From Candidatus Acidulidesulfobacter diazotrophicus (GTDB lineage Bacteria > SZUA-79 > Acidulodesulfobacterales > Acidulodesulfobacteraceae), in contig SGBB01000009.1 in NCBI GenBank assembly GCA_004195025.1, forward strand, positions 1 through 64,000: a DNA stretch of 64,000 nucleotides. Direction: 5' to 3'. The notes under the pieces were generated by a model that saw only the letters and a program-made list of their open reading frames with translations, ran no database searches and was not told the origin of the DNA. This document shows positions 46,866 to 55,636 of this stretch, piece by piece. The translations under genes were made by a program, and so were the position numbers. Positions within the stretch are counted from its first letter, which is position 1. Every line of letters starts with the position of its first letter.

Positions 46866-48707
46866 ATGTTTAAAAATAAAAAAAAAATAGAAAAAAATAA
46901 GCAAAAAACCAAACAATCCTTTATTATATTAAAGAAACTTTTGCCGTATATGCGGCCGTATAAAAATAGGCTGATAATGGCTTTGATCAGTATGAGCATA
47001 GTTTCTTTGCTGACGGGAATACTTGCATATATTGTTAAACCGCTTATTAATGATATATTTGTTTCTAAAAGCTTTGAGGAACTTATATTAATACCGTTAT
47101 TAGTGATAGCCATATTTATTGCAAAAGGAATTTTTTATTATATGGAAGCTTACTACACGGGATATGTCGGACAAAATATAATAAAAAACATTAGAAACGA
47201 TGTTTATAAATCTATCGTAAATCTTCCCGTAACTAAGCTGAATAAGATACCCACGGGTGTTTTTATAGCTAGAATCACTTATGATGTTAATCTTATTCAG
47301 CATACCGTATCAAATGCTTTAAGCGCAATAGCAAAAGATATACTAACTATTATAGTTCTTCTTGCAGTTATTTTTTATATGGACTTTTATTTAGCTATTG
47401 CAGTGTTTATACTTTTTCCGATAGCAATAATTCCTGTTTCTCTTCTTGGAAAAAAAACTAGAAAAACCAGTATTGATACGCAGAACGAAATGGGTAATAT
47501 TACTAAATTTCTTGATGAAACTATTTCAAATTTAAGAATAGTTAAAGCGTATAATATGCAAAAATTTGAAATAGGAAGGTTCAAAAAACTTTCCGACAGA
47601 TTATACAGATTTCTTATCAGAATGACTAAAATTAAAGGTATTACCGTTCCGTTTGTTGAATTAGTCGGGGGCATTGCAGTTTCCTCAATAATATTTCTCG
47701 GCGGTCTGCAGGTTATAAAATATGGATATTCGCCAGGCAGTTTTTTTTCATTTTTAACTGCCATTTTACTTTTATACGAACCTGTAAAAAGTCTTTCAAG
47801 ACTTAATAACAATCTTCAAGAAGGAATAGCTGCATCGTCAAGGGTGTTCGAAATAATGGAAGATAATTTTGAAGATATTTCTAAAGGCGAGAATTTGCCT
47901 AAAAACATAGAAAGGCTGCAGATTAAGAATTTATATTTTAGTTATAATAAAGAAAATGGTTTTGACCTTAAAAATATAAATTTAGATGCTGAAAAAGGTA
48001 AAATAATTGCGATAGTAGGGCGCTCAGGAGCCGGCAAGAGTACTTTGTCTATGCTGATTCCAGGGTTTTATAAACCTAATGAAGGAGAAATATTAATTAA
48101 CGGTAAGAATATAAATTTATATAGTTTGAAAGAAATAAGAGATAATATTTCTTATGTATCTCAGCAAGTTTCTTTATTTAATGAATCCGTTAAATTTAAT
48201 ATAGCATACGGCGCTTCTTTTGAAAATAAAAATATTAATAATAATATAGATAAAGAAAATATTAATAAACATAATAGCAGCGAGTATAACGGCGATAATA
48301 GCGATATGATTATTAATGCTGCTAAACTTGCATATGCGCATAATTTTGTGATTAATCTTCCTGAAGGATATGATACTTTAGTAGATGAATCTGGTTTAAG
48401 ATTATCGGGTGGAGAAAAGCAAAGGATTCTAATGGCACGGGCTTTCTTGAAAAATGCCCCGATATTAATTCTGGACGAGGCAACGGCATCATTAGATAAT
48501 GAATCGGAAAGGCATATTCAAGAAGCGCTTTTGAATCTTTGCAGAGATAAAATTGCTATCGTTATAGCGCACAGACTTTCAACAGTTAAAAAAGCAGACA
48601 ACATATATGTTATGGAAAACGGAGAAATTGTTGAGCAAGGTAATCATGAAGAATTGATTGAAATAGACGGTATTTATAAGAATCTTCTAATTAAGCAGAT
48701 GCAATAA
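46866..48707 (+). CDS. msbA: Lipid A export ABC transporter MsbA (permease-ATPase)
   Basis: Flips core-lipid A across the inner membrane. The 613 residues have six membrane helices (about 30-310) and a nucleotide-binding domain (about 355-610): Walker A GRSGAGKS, Q-loop VSQQVSLFNESVKFNIAYG, signature LSGGEKQRILMARAF, Walker B ILILDEATASLD. An Asn-rich insertion of about 30 residues (451-482) lies between the Q-loop region and the signature, at a loop where family members have only a few residues. waaA starts two bases after its stop. Confidence 0.93.
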   Translation: MFKNKKKIEKNKQKTKQSFIILKKLLPYMRPYKNRLIMALISMSIVSLLTGILAYIVKPLINDIFVSKSFEELILIPLLVIAIFIAKGIFYYMEAYYTGYVGQNIIKNIRNDVYKSIVNLPVTKLNKIPTGVFIARITYDVNLIQHTVSNALSAIAKDILTIIVLLAVIFYMDFYLAIAVFILFPIAIIPVSLLGKKTRKTSIDTQNEMGNITKFLDETISNLRIVKAYNMQKFEIGRFKKLSDRLYRFLIRMTKIKGITVPFVELVGGIAVSSIIFLGGLQVIKYGYSPGSFFSFLTAILLLYEPVKSLSRLNNNLQEGIAASSRVFEIMEDNFEDISKGENLPKNIERLQIKNLYFSYNKENGFDLKNINLDAEKGKIIAIVGRSGAGKSTLSMLIPGFYKPNEGEILINGKNINLYSLKEIRDNISYVSQQVSLFNESVKFNIAYGASFENKNINNNIDKENINKHNSSEYNGDNSDMIINAAKLAYAHNFVINLPEGYDTLVDESGLRLSGGEKQRILMARAFLKNAPILILDEATASLDNESERHIQEALLNLCRDKIAIVIAHRLSTVKKADNIYVMENGEIVEQGNHEELIEIDGIYKNLLIKQMQ

Positions 48708-48709
48708 TA

Positions 48710-50263
48710 ATGAAGCGAATATATTTTTTTATTTATAATCTTATTTTATATATAAGCCTGCCTTTTTTTTTAATTATTATGCTTTTTTTATATTTAATTA
48801 AAAATAAACATGCTTCCGGTTTTTTCCATAAATTAATACCTTCTTTAAGTTTTACCAAAGACAATAAGAATAATAATAAAAAAAGTAAATCTTTATGGAT
48901 TCACGCAGTTTCGGTAGGTGAAGTCAATGCGTCATTTTATTTTATTAATTTATTATTGAACCGCATTAATAATAATATTAATAGCAATGAAAAGCAGAAA
49001 AACATATACCTTTCCGTAGTGACAAAAACAGGATACGAAAATGCAATCAAAAAATTTAAAGGAATGCCTATTTTTGTGATTTATTTCCCGTATGATTTTT
49101 TATTTTCGGTTAAAAATTTTATCAATTTAATAAATCCTGTATGCTTTATATCTATAGAGACTGAAATATGGCCTAATTTGTTTAGTAAACTAAAAAAATC
49201 TAATATACCTATCTTTATTTTAAACGCAAGACTGTCGGATAAGTCTTTCAGAAATTATTATAAATTTAAATTTTTCTTCAGATATATATTTGAGTGCATT
49301 GATTTAGCGGCTTGTATATCAAAAGATTATTATAATAAATTTCTGGATTTAGGAATAAGCAAAGACAAATTATATATTACTGGCAACATGAAATTTGATA
49401 CTGTACAAAAAGAAGAAATAGAAAAACTTAAAATTGAAGGTATTAAATATAAAAATGCTATAATAAATGATTCTGTTTGTCGGCATAACATGAGTGTTAA
49501 CGACAACATTAAATCAAATAGCGCAGAAAATCAATCAAATAATAATTATATTACAAAAATAATAATTGCAGGCAGTACGCATGAAAGAGAAGAACAAATA
49601 ATATTAGATATATTTTTAAAATTAGTTAAAAATATTAATGATGGAAATTATAATTATAATAGCAATATAAAACTTTGCCTGATAATAGCGCCGAGGCATC
49701 CTGAAAGATTTAAATATGTTTCTGAATTAATTAAAAAATATAAATTAGATTATGTTAAAATTTCCTCTTTAGTTTTTAATTATGACATTATAGAAGCAAA
49801 TCATAACCATATTGTTTGTGAAAATAATAATGTTATCGCAGAATATGATAATAACGGAGTTAGTTCTAATTTAAAGTTAAAATCTCATAATAATATTATA
49901 ATTATAGATAAAATGGGAATATTAAATTCATTATACAGCATAGCAGATATTGCATTTATAGGCGGTAGCATGATAACTCCGGGCGGAGGGCACAACATGC
50001 TTGAGCCTCTAGCTTTTGGAGTGCCTGTTGTTTTCGGAAATTTTGTTGAAAATTTTCAAGAAATTGCCGATGAAATTATATCTTCCGGCGCAGGCGTTAT
50101 GGCTGCAAATCCGGAAGAACTTTTTAACGCTATTTATACTTTTATTAATGATGAAAAAAAATCGTCTAAAGCATCCATGGAGGCGTTAAATATTATAGAA
50201 AGAAATCAAGGCTCATCAGTTAAAAATTTAAATTTATTAATAAATTTTGGCAATATAATTTAA
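48710..50263 (+). CDS. waaA: 3-deoxy-D-manno-octulosonic acid (Kdo) transferase
   Basis: GT30 enzyme adding Kdo to lipid IVA. The 517 residues start with a membrane anchor (about 5-28) and contain SLWIHAVSVGEVNA, ISIETEIWPNLFSKL, LNARLSDKSF, TGNMKFD, AGSTHEREEQIIL, IAPRHPERF and GGSMITPGGGHNMLEPLAFG. It is longer than E. coli WaaA (425); two hydrophilic Asn-rich stretches (about 243-283 and 360-399) explain most of the excess. It ends the lipid A cluster and converges on rho. Confidence 0.95.
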   Translation: MKRIYFFIYNLILYISLPFFLIIMLFLYLIKNKHASGFFHKLIPSLSFTKDNKNNNKKSKSLWIHAVSVGEVNASFYFINLLLNRINNNINSNEKQKNIYLSVVTKTGYENAIKKFKGMPIFVIYFPYDFLFSVKNFINLINPVCFISIETEIWPNLFSKLKKSNIPIFILNARLSDKSFRNYYKFKFFFRYIFECIDLAACISKDYYNKFLDLGISKDKLYITGNMKFDTVQKEEIEKLKIEGIKYKNAIINDSVCRHNMSVNDNIKSNSAENQSNNNYITKIIIAGSTHEREEQIILDIFLKLVKNINDGNYNYNSNIKLCLIIAPRHPERFKYVSELIKKYKLDYVKISSLVFNYDIIEANHNHIVCENNNVIAEYDNNGVSSNLKLKSHNNIIIIDKMGILNSLYSIADIAFIGGSMITPGGGHNMLEPLAFGVPVVFGNFVENFQEIADEIISSGAGVMAANPEELFNAIYTFINDEKKSSKASMEALNIIERNQGSSVKNLNLLINFGNII

Positions 50264-50349
50264 ATGTTAAAAATATTATTTATAATTAATATTTTAATTT
50301 TAATCTTAATTTTAATCTTAATCTTAGATATTATATTAATTATAAATAA

Positions 50350-50385
50350 AAAATAAATAATAATTTTTATTTTATTATTTATTTT
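50350..50385. terminator. AT-only hairpin between convergent waaA and rho
   Basis: AAAATAAATAATAA (50350-50363) is the exact complement of TTATTATTTATTTT (50372-50385), a 14-bp stem with an 8-base loop. It lies midway between two convergent genes, where a bidirectional terminator is expected. It contains no G or C, so it is a weak candidate. Confidence 0.3.
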
Positions 50386-50414
50386 ATAATAATAAAATTT
50401 AAAATTTTTGATAA

Positions 50415-51680
50415 TTATTGATTCATAAGGTTAAGAAAATCGGCATTTGTTTTTGTATTTTTTATTTTTTCTATCAAAAATTCCATAGCATCCGAAGTGT
50501 CCATCGAAGATAAAACCTTTCTTAAAACCCATATTTTTTTTAATTGATCTTTATCTATAAGCAGCTCTTCTTTTCTTGTCCCAGATTTATTAACATCTAT
50601 TGCAGGAAATATTCTTTTTTCTGCAAGTTTTCGATCTAAATTGGCTTCAAGATTCCCTGTGCCTTTAAATTCTTCGAATATTACTTCGTCCGCTCTAGAG
50701 CCTGTGTCTATTAAGGCTGTTGCAATAATAGTTAAGCTTCCGCCTTCTTCTATATTTCTTGCTGCCCCAAAAAATCTTTTAGGTTTATGTAATGCATTTG
50801 AGTCAACACCGCCCGAAAGAACTTTTCCTGAAGACGGAATTGTAACATTGTAAGCCCTTGCAAGTCTTGTTATGGAATCTAATAAAATAACTACGTCCTT
50901 ACCTGTTTCAACAAGCCTTTTTGCTTTTTCAATAACTATTTCGGCTATTTGTATATGTCTTTGAGGCGGCTCGTCAAATGTTGAACTTATAACTTCTCCG
51001 CTGATAGATCTTTGCATATCCGTGACTTCTTCAGGTCTTTCGTCAATTAAAAGAACCATTAAAAATATTTCTTTATGATTAGCATTTATAGCATGAGCAA
51101 TGTCTTTTAAAAGAATAGTCTTACCAGTTCTTGGAGGAGCTACTATAAGCGCCCTCTGTCCCTTACCAATAGGAATAAGTAAATCCATCATTCTTGTGGA
51201 AATATTTTTTGAATCAAATTCTAATTTTATTTTTTCCTGCGGGTAAAGAGGGGTTAAATTATCAAATAAAATTTTTTCCTTTGCAATCTCAGGATCTTCA
51301 AAATTTACGCTTTCAACTTTTAATAAGGCGTAAAATCTTTCATTGTCTTTAGGCGGCCTTATTATTCCGTTAACCGTATCTCCTGTTCTAAGCCCAAATC
51401 TTCTGATTTGCGAAGGAGAGACATATATATCATCCGGTCCATGCAGATAATTAGATTCCAATGATCTTAGAAATCCATACTGGTCAGGCAATATTTCAAG
51501 TACACCTTCGCCTGTGATTAACCCGTTTTTTTCAGCTGTTTGATTTTTTTCGGTTTCGGCTTGCAATAACGCATAAATCAGATCCTGCTTACGCATTCCG
51601 GAGGCGCCTTCTATACTATATTCCTTAGCAATTATCATTAGTTCCGATATTTTTTTTGTAGATAATTCTTTTACATTCAT
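50415..51680 (-). CDS. rho: Transcription termination factor Rho
   Basis: Hexameric RNA helicase that ends transcription. The 421 residues include the N-terminal Rho_N domain (about 1-45; [16 protein letters not shown]), the cold-shock-like RNA-binding domain (about 50-125; [15 protein letters not shown]), Walker [13 protein letters not shown], Walker [14 protein letters not shown] and the Q/R-loop regions. AGAGGAAATT before the ATG is a good ribosome-binding site. It follows a degenerate GGDEF gene by 33 bases. Confidence 0.97.
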   Translation of the reverse strand: MNVKELSTKKISELMIIAKEYSIEGASGMRKQDLIYALLQAETEKNQTAEKNGLITGEGVLEILPDQYGFLRSLESNYLHGPDDIYVSPSQIRRFGLRTGDTVNGIIRPPKDNERFYALLKVESVNFEDPEIAKEKILFDNLTPLYPQEKIKLEFDSKNISTRMMDLLIPIGKGQRALIVAPPRTGKTILLKDIAHAINANHKEIFLMVLLIDERPEEVTDMQRSISGEVISSTFDEPPQRHIQIAEIVIEKAKRLVETGKDVVILLDSITRLARAYNVTIPSSGKVLSGGVDSNALHKPKRFFGAARNIEEGGSLTIIATALIDTGSRADEVIFEEFKGTGNLEANLDRKLAEKRIFPAIDVNKSGTRKEELLIDKDQLKKIWVLRKVLSSMDTSDAMEFLIEKIKNTKTNADFLNLMNQ

Positions 51681-51713
51681 AATTTCCTCTTTCCTTAATC
51701 TTAATTAATTAAA

Positions 51714-52763
51714 TTAAATTATATTCCATTTTAAATTTCTTCTTGCTTCAAATCTTCTTGATTCTGCTAAATCAACTACTATTCTTTCTGTGCTGCCGTC
51801 ATCGGGATACTGGGCAATTCCGGCATTCATAGATATAATGTTATTATTTTGTTTTATGAAATGATCCTGAACTTCTAAAAATATATTTTCAATAATTTTT
51901 TTTGTGTCTGTTTTGCTTAAATCCGGAAAGCAAATAATGATTTTGTTTCCAAACCTTGCGGCAATATCATAAGTTCTTACGTATTTTTGTATTGAGCCGC
52001 CAATAAAATTGATAGCGGCATCACCTGCCGCATGTCCTGATAAAGAATTAAATTCATTTAATTTATTAATTGACATTAAAGCGATTGACATGATACCTTT
52101 TTCAGAATTAATTTTTTGCATTTCTTCAAATAATCTTTGATGAAAATATTTAAAATTGTAAAGACCTGAGGTGTGATCAAATTTAGAGCATTCCAATATA
52201 GATTCGTCGCATTTTTTTGCTTTAATTATATATGAGAGTATTGAAAAAATAATATCAAAAGTATTTTTTATACTGCCGTCCGCTTCTGCATAATTCTTAA
52301 AACCGTTCACGGAATAGATTATAACGCTCATTGATTCGTTATTTTTATTATGTTCTTCCATATTGATAAATAATGGATAAATATATAATTCTTTAATATT
52401 ACTGTGCTCAAAATTTATTGTTTTTACGCTATTTAATTCAGGCAAATTTTCTTTAAAGTCGGTATAAAAAGATTTATTGTTATTTGAAATTTCAATAAGT
52501 GTTTTAATAAGCTGTTCGGAAGGGTCTAATTGATTTTTTATGGTATATTCATGAGAAATACCCCTTGAAATTATAATTTTAATTTCTTTATTGTTCTTAA
52601 TACTTACAAACATAATTGCCGTTGCGCCAAAAACAAGATCAAAACTGATGTTTACAAAGTGTAAAATTTCTTCCAGAGTTTTATTTTGATTAACTGCTTC
52701 AGTAAGCTCTTTAATAAATTTTAAACCAGAATGTTCACGACCGTTTATATTATTATTTTCCAT
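51714..52763 (-). CDS. GAF domain protein with degenerate GGDEF domain
   Basis: A 349-residue cytoplasmic protein with no membrane segment. Residues about 15-185 look like a GAF sensor domain. Residues about 192-345 follow the GGDEF fold: FDHTSGLYNFKYF (DxLTGLYNR-like), GHAAGDAAI, and MNAGIAQYPDDG (SIGIA-like). The active-site GGDEF is replaced by GNKII (272-276) and the metal-binding Asp of the DIDxFK element by Ser (MSINKLN), so cyclase activity is not expected. It may sense a ligand through GAF and signal by protein contact. AAGGGGG precedes the ATG. It is probably co-transcribed with rho. Confidence 0.85.
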   Translation of the reverse strand: MENNNINGREHSGLKFIKELTEAVNQNKTLEEILHFVNISFDLVFGATAIMFVSIKNNKEIKIIISRGISHEYTIKNQLDPSEQLIKTLIEISNNNKSFYTDFKENLPELNSVKTINFEHSNIKELYIYPLFINMEEHNKNNESMSVIIYSVNGFKNYAEADGSIKNTFDIIFSILSYIIKAKKCDESILECSKFDHTSGLYNFKYFHQRLFEEMQKINSEKGIMSIALMSINKLNEFNSLSGHAAGDAAINFIGGSIQKYVRTYDIAARFGNKIIICFPDLSKTDTKKIIENIFLEVQDHFIKQNNNIISMNAGIAQYPDDGSTERIVVDLAESRRFEARRNLKWNII

Positions 52764-52896
52764 ATATAAAACCCCCTTATTGATTTAGCAAGTATTTGAT
52801 TAAATAATGTTTTGATATGCTATGCTTATATTTTTCTATTTTATTTTACAATGATTTATATAATACCTTAAATAACATGTTAGAAATTTTTTTCCG

Positions 52897-53083
52897 GATG
52901 ACCGCTTCGCTCTCGGCTTATAGCCTCGTGAATAGAAACGACATGCTTTTCTATCTTCGGAACTTTCCTGCCTGCGCAGGAATAACTTTGCAAAAGCTAA
53001 CCTATTAGATATCATTCATGTGAAAGCATAATCCAGTATTTATCATATGTTGAAATAGTTTTAATAATTTCTGACGGTGATTT
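52897..53083 (-). repeat. Interspersed repeat, copy B
   Basis: 52897-52982, read on the minus strand, matches copy A from ATTCCTGC through GGAAAGTTCCGAAGATAGAAA and GAGGCTATAAGCCGAGAG to CGGTCATC. 53035-53083, on the plus strand, matches the right module of copy A (ATATGTT...TTTCTGACGGTGATTTA). Between them the minus strand carries AATACTGGATTATGCTTTC (about 53018-53041), the arm shared with the elements at 19591 and 25743. Confidence 0.8.
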
Positions 53084-53169
53084 AAATTAATATTTCATTT
53101 AAACAGTAATTATATTTTGCTAAATAATTATTTTTAGATTTAAAGTTAGATTAAAATAAATAATTTTAT

Positions 53170-53227
53170 TTATATACTGTTATATAACTTATATATACGA
53201 ATATATAAGTTATATAACAGTATATAA
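53170..53227. repeat. 27-bp perfect palindrome (large AT hairpin)
   Basis: 53170-53196 is the exact reverse complement of 53201-53227, with a 4-base loop ACGA. The arm reads TTATATACTGTTATATAACT and continues with TATATAT. It lies 20 bases beyond the coaE stop on the minus strand. No T run follows in either direction, so it is not a standard intrinsic terminator, but it would form an extremely stable cruciform or RNA stem. Confidence 0.9.
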
Positions 53228-53247
53228 CAGGATTTTAAGATAATATA

Positions 53248-53847
53248 TCAATTATTAGTATTATTAATATTGTTAAGAAAGTTTAATAATAAGCATATTT
53301 GAGGGTTCAAAAAATTTAAACCGTAACTATTATTGATTATAAAATGAGATTTAGAAATTTTATAAGGCTGCTTAAATTGAAACTTATTCCGATTAACAAA
53401 ATCTTCATACGTAAATTTTAAGATAGCTCTCTTCAATCTTTTTGAATAATCGCAGACAACGAGAATAATTTTATCCATTTCTAGATAAAATCCTGATTCA
53501 AATATGACAGCTCCTTCAATAACAGCTACTTTTGAGTTGCAATTTAAATCTAAAATTTCTTTAGTTTTCTTTCTTAATGCAGGATAAATAATATTTTCCA
53601 AAATTTTTTTTTTAATTTTATCTGAAAAAACAATTTGCGCAAGAATTTTTCTGTTGATGTCTTCATCTTTATTTAAAATGTTTTTGCCGAAAAAATCAAC
53701 TGTTTTTTTATATTCGTCGGTATTTTTTTTTAATAGCGATTTTGATAGTTCATCAAGATTTATTGTAAGAAATCCTGCTTCTTTAAGAAAAGATAAAACA
53801 GTCGTTTTACCTGAGCATATAGAACCAGTTAAACCTATTTTTAACAA
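53248..53847 (-). CDS. coaE: Dephospho-CoA kinase
   Basis: Last step of CoA synthesis. The 199 residues show the P-loop GSICSGKTTVLSFL with Cys-Ser in place of the usual Gly-Ser, INLDELSKSLL (Asp for substrate binding), and the lid region. The start is TTG at 53847, with AGGAAA about eight bases upstream and a family-like N-terminus (LKIGLTGS). The C-terminal third is divergent and Asn-rich. It follows pgeF by 62 bases. Confidence 0.9.
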   Translation of the reverse strand: MLKIGLTGSICSGKTTVLSFLKEAGFLTINLDELSKSLLKKNTDEYKKTVDFFGKNILNKDEDINRKILAQIVFSDKIKKKILENIIYPALRKKTKEILDLNCNSKVAVIEGAVIFESGFYLEMDKIILVVCDYSKRLKRAILKFTYEDFVNRNKFQFKQPYKISKSHFIINNSYGLNFLNPQICLLLNFLNNINNTNN

Positions 53848-53909
53848 TTTTTTAATTTCCTATTATTAATTTATATCTATATATATAATATATTATATTA
53901 ATTTAAATG

Positions 53910-54686
53910 TCATAATTTTCCGATAAACGAAACAAACCTTGAATCAGTTTTATTTTTCCGATAACTAAAATAATTATCGTTTTCATAATTGCATAGATTT
54001 ATATTGTATATATTTTCTTTACGAAATCCTAAAGTTAAAAGAATATCAGAAATTAGACCTTTTAAATCAAATAAATATTCTTCAAACTTTTCAGATATAT
54101 AATTATAATTTTTGGTATTAATTTGCCTTGCTTTAAAATAATTTTTATAATTTATGTTTATATTTATAAATTTTTGATATAAATCTTCCTTAACGGTATA
54201 GCAATTTTTGCAAATTCCGGGACCTATAACGACTATAATATTTTCAAGATTTAAATTGTAGTAGCCTGCAAGCATATTTTTAGCGTTGATTAGAATATCG
54301 TTATATGTTCCGCGCCATCCGCAGTGAATAGCCCCAATAGTTTCTGAAATTTTATCGTAAAATAATAAAGGTATGCAGTCTGCAGTTTTTATACACAGCA
54401 AGTAATTTTTTAAAGATGTGAAAATCCCGTCCGCATCGCATAGTCCACTTTTTCTCGAAAATTTTTTTATATCCTGTTCTTCAATAGAAAGAACGGTATT
54501 GCCATGAACCTGATTTAATTCTGCAATATTTATATCGTTTGCATTTTTAATAGAATAATTTAATTTTATTTCTTTTAAAAGATTAAACCTTTCATTTATG
54601 TTTTTTGTTTGAAAATCAATTTTTTTATCTCCAAAACCAAAAACAAGGTTGTCATTAATATTAAATTTTTTATTTAAAAATATCAT
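53910..54686 (-). CDS. pgeF: Peptidoglycan editing factor PgeF / YfiH-family purine nucleoside phosphorylase
   Basis: Laccase-domain (multicopper-oxidase-like) family. The 258 residues have the metal and active-site motifs LNQVHGN, CIKTADCIPLLFYD, GAIHCGWRGTYNDI and GPGICKNCYTV. Members have been assigned peptidoglycan proofreading and adenosine phosphorylase activities; the sequence alone does not decide. It overlaps rluD by four bases (ATGA), implying translational coupling. Confidence 0.92.
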   Translation of the reverse strand: MIFLNKKFNINDNLVFGFGDKKIDFQTKNINERFNLLKEIKLNYSIKNANDINIAELNQVHGNTVLSIEEQDIKKFSRKSGLCDADGIFTSLKNYLLCIKTADCIPLLFYDKISETIGAIHCGWRGTYNDILINAKNMLAGYYNLNLENIIVVIGPGICKNCYTVKEDLYQKFINININYKNYFKARQINTKNYNYISEKFEEYLFDLKGLISDILLTLGFRKENIYNINLCNYENDNYFSYRKNKTDSRFVSFIGKL

Positions 54687-55627
54687 ATCATATTATATTC
54701 GGTATCTTTAAGTCCCCATAACATATCTTGCGGAGGTTTTGCAATAAAAATCATAATTTCACTGGTTTTTGGGTGCAAAAAAGATATTTTATATGCATGA
54801 AGCATTTGTCTATCAATAAAGTTAAATTTTTTAAATTCATTTTTATTTCTAATTTCGGTTTTCTTATAAACCTTATCTCCTAATATCGGGTGACCTGCTT
54901 CTAACATAGAGACTCTGATTTGATGAGTTCTGCCCGTAAGAGGATTTATTTCTAAAAGACTTATAATGCCGTCTATAGTTTTTACCGTTTTAAATGAAGT
55001 AGCCGAATGTTTACCTTTAGTCTTTGATAGTTTCATTTTAATTTTATTTTTAGGATCTCTTTCAATAAATCCTTCAATATTTCCGGTACGTTCCTGAAAA
55101 ACACCGTAAACAAAAGCTATATAAGTTTTTTTAATAATTCTATTTTTAAATTGCATCGCAAGTGCATTATGCGATTCATCATTCTTTGCGATTAGCATAA
55201 TTCCCGACGTGTCTTTATCTAATCTGTGAACTATACCAGGTCTTTCAATGCCCCCTATGCCTGAAAGATTAGATATTTTACCGACTAAAGCGTTAACTAA
55301 GGTTTTTTCGTATTCTCCTTTAGACGGATGTACGCTAATACCCGCAGGCTTATTTATAACTGCAATCATATTATCTTCATAAATAATATCTATAGGAAAA
55401 TCAAAAGATTTTAATGTATCTTTTCTTATTTCAGGTTCTTCTACGCTAATCAATGTGCCCGCTTTAATAATCAGCGAAGGTTTTTTTATTATTAAATTAT
55501 TAACGGATACATTGCCTGCTTCAATTAATTTTTTAATAAATGATCTTGTAAAATTATTTAAATTATTTTTTAGAAATATATCTAATCTAATTTTTTCGTT
55601 AGAAGAATAAAAGGATTTCAATACCAT
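54683..55627 (-). CDS. rluD: Ribosomal large subunit pseudouridine synthase (RluD family)
   Basis: Modifies uridines in 23S rRNA. The 314 residues have an N-terminal S4 RNA-binding domain (about 12-75; LDIFLKNNLNNFTRSFIKKLIEAGNV split by strand) and the catalytic domain with HRLDKDTSGIMLIAK (catalytic Asp), INPLTGRTHQIRV and GHPILGDKVY. RluD, RluC and RluA families are close; length and the S4 domain favour RluD-like. It follows gpmI by nine bases. Confidence 0.92.
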   Translation of the reverse strand: MVLKSFYSSNEKIRLDIFLKNNLNNFTRSFIKKLIEAGNVSVNNLIIKKPSLIIKAGTLISVEEPEIRKDTLKSFDFPIDIIYEDNMIAVINKPAGISVHPSKGEYEKTLVNALVGKISNLSGIGGIERPGIVHRLDKDTSGIMLIAKNDESHNALAMQFKNRIIKKTYIAFVYGVFQERTGNIEGFIERDPKNKIKMKLSKTKGKHSATSFKTVKTIDGIISLLEINPLTGRTHQIRVSMLEAGHPILGDKVYKKTEIRNKNEFKKFNFIDRQMLHAYKISFLHPKTSEIMIFIAKPPQDMLWGLKDTEYNMI

Positions 55628-55636
55628 ATCTATATT

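Larger units (their letters stand above)
52764..53247. other. Repeat-rich spacer between coaE and the GGDEF gene
   Basis: 484 bases with no gene. It contains the second copy of the interspersed repeat (52897-53083) and a 27-bp perfect palindrome (53170-53227) just after the coaE stop. The remainder is AT-rich. Confidence 0.75.

Noticed and set aside
47387-47812. 141-codon minus-strand open frame inside msbA
   Set aside because: Antisense shadow of the msbA membrane domain with no family resemblance.
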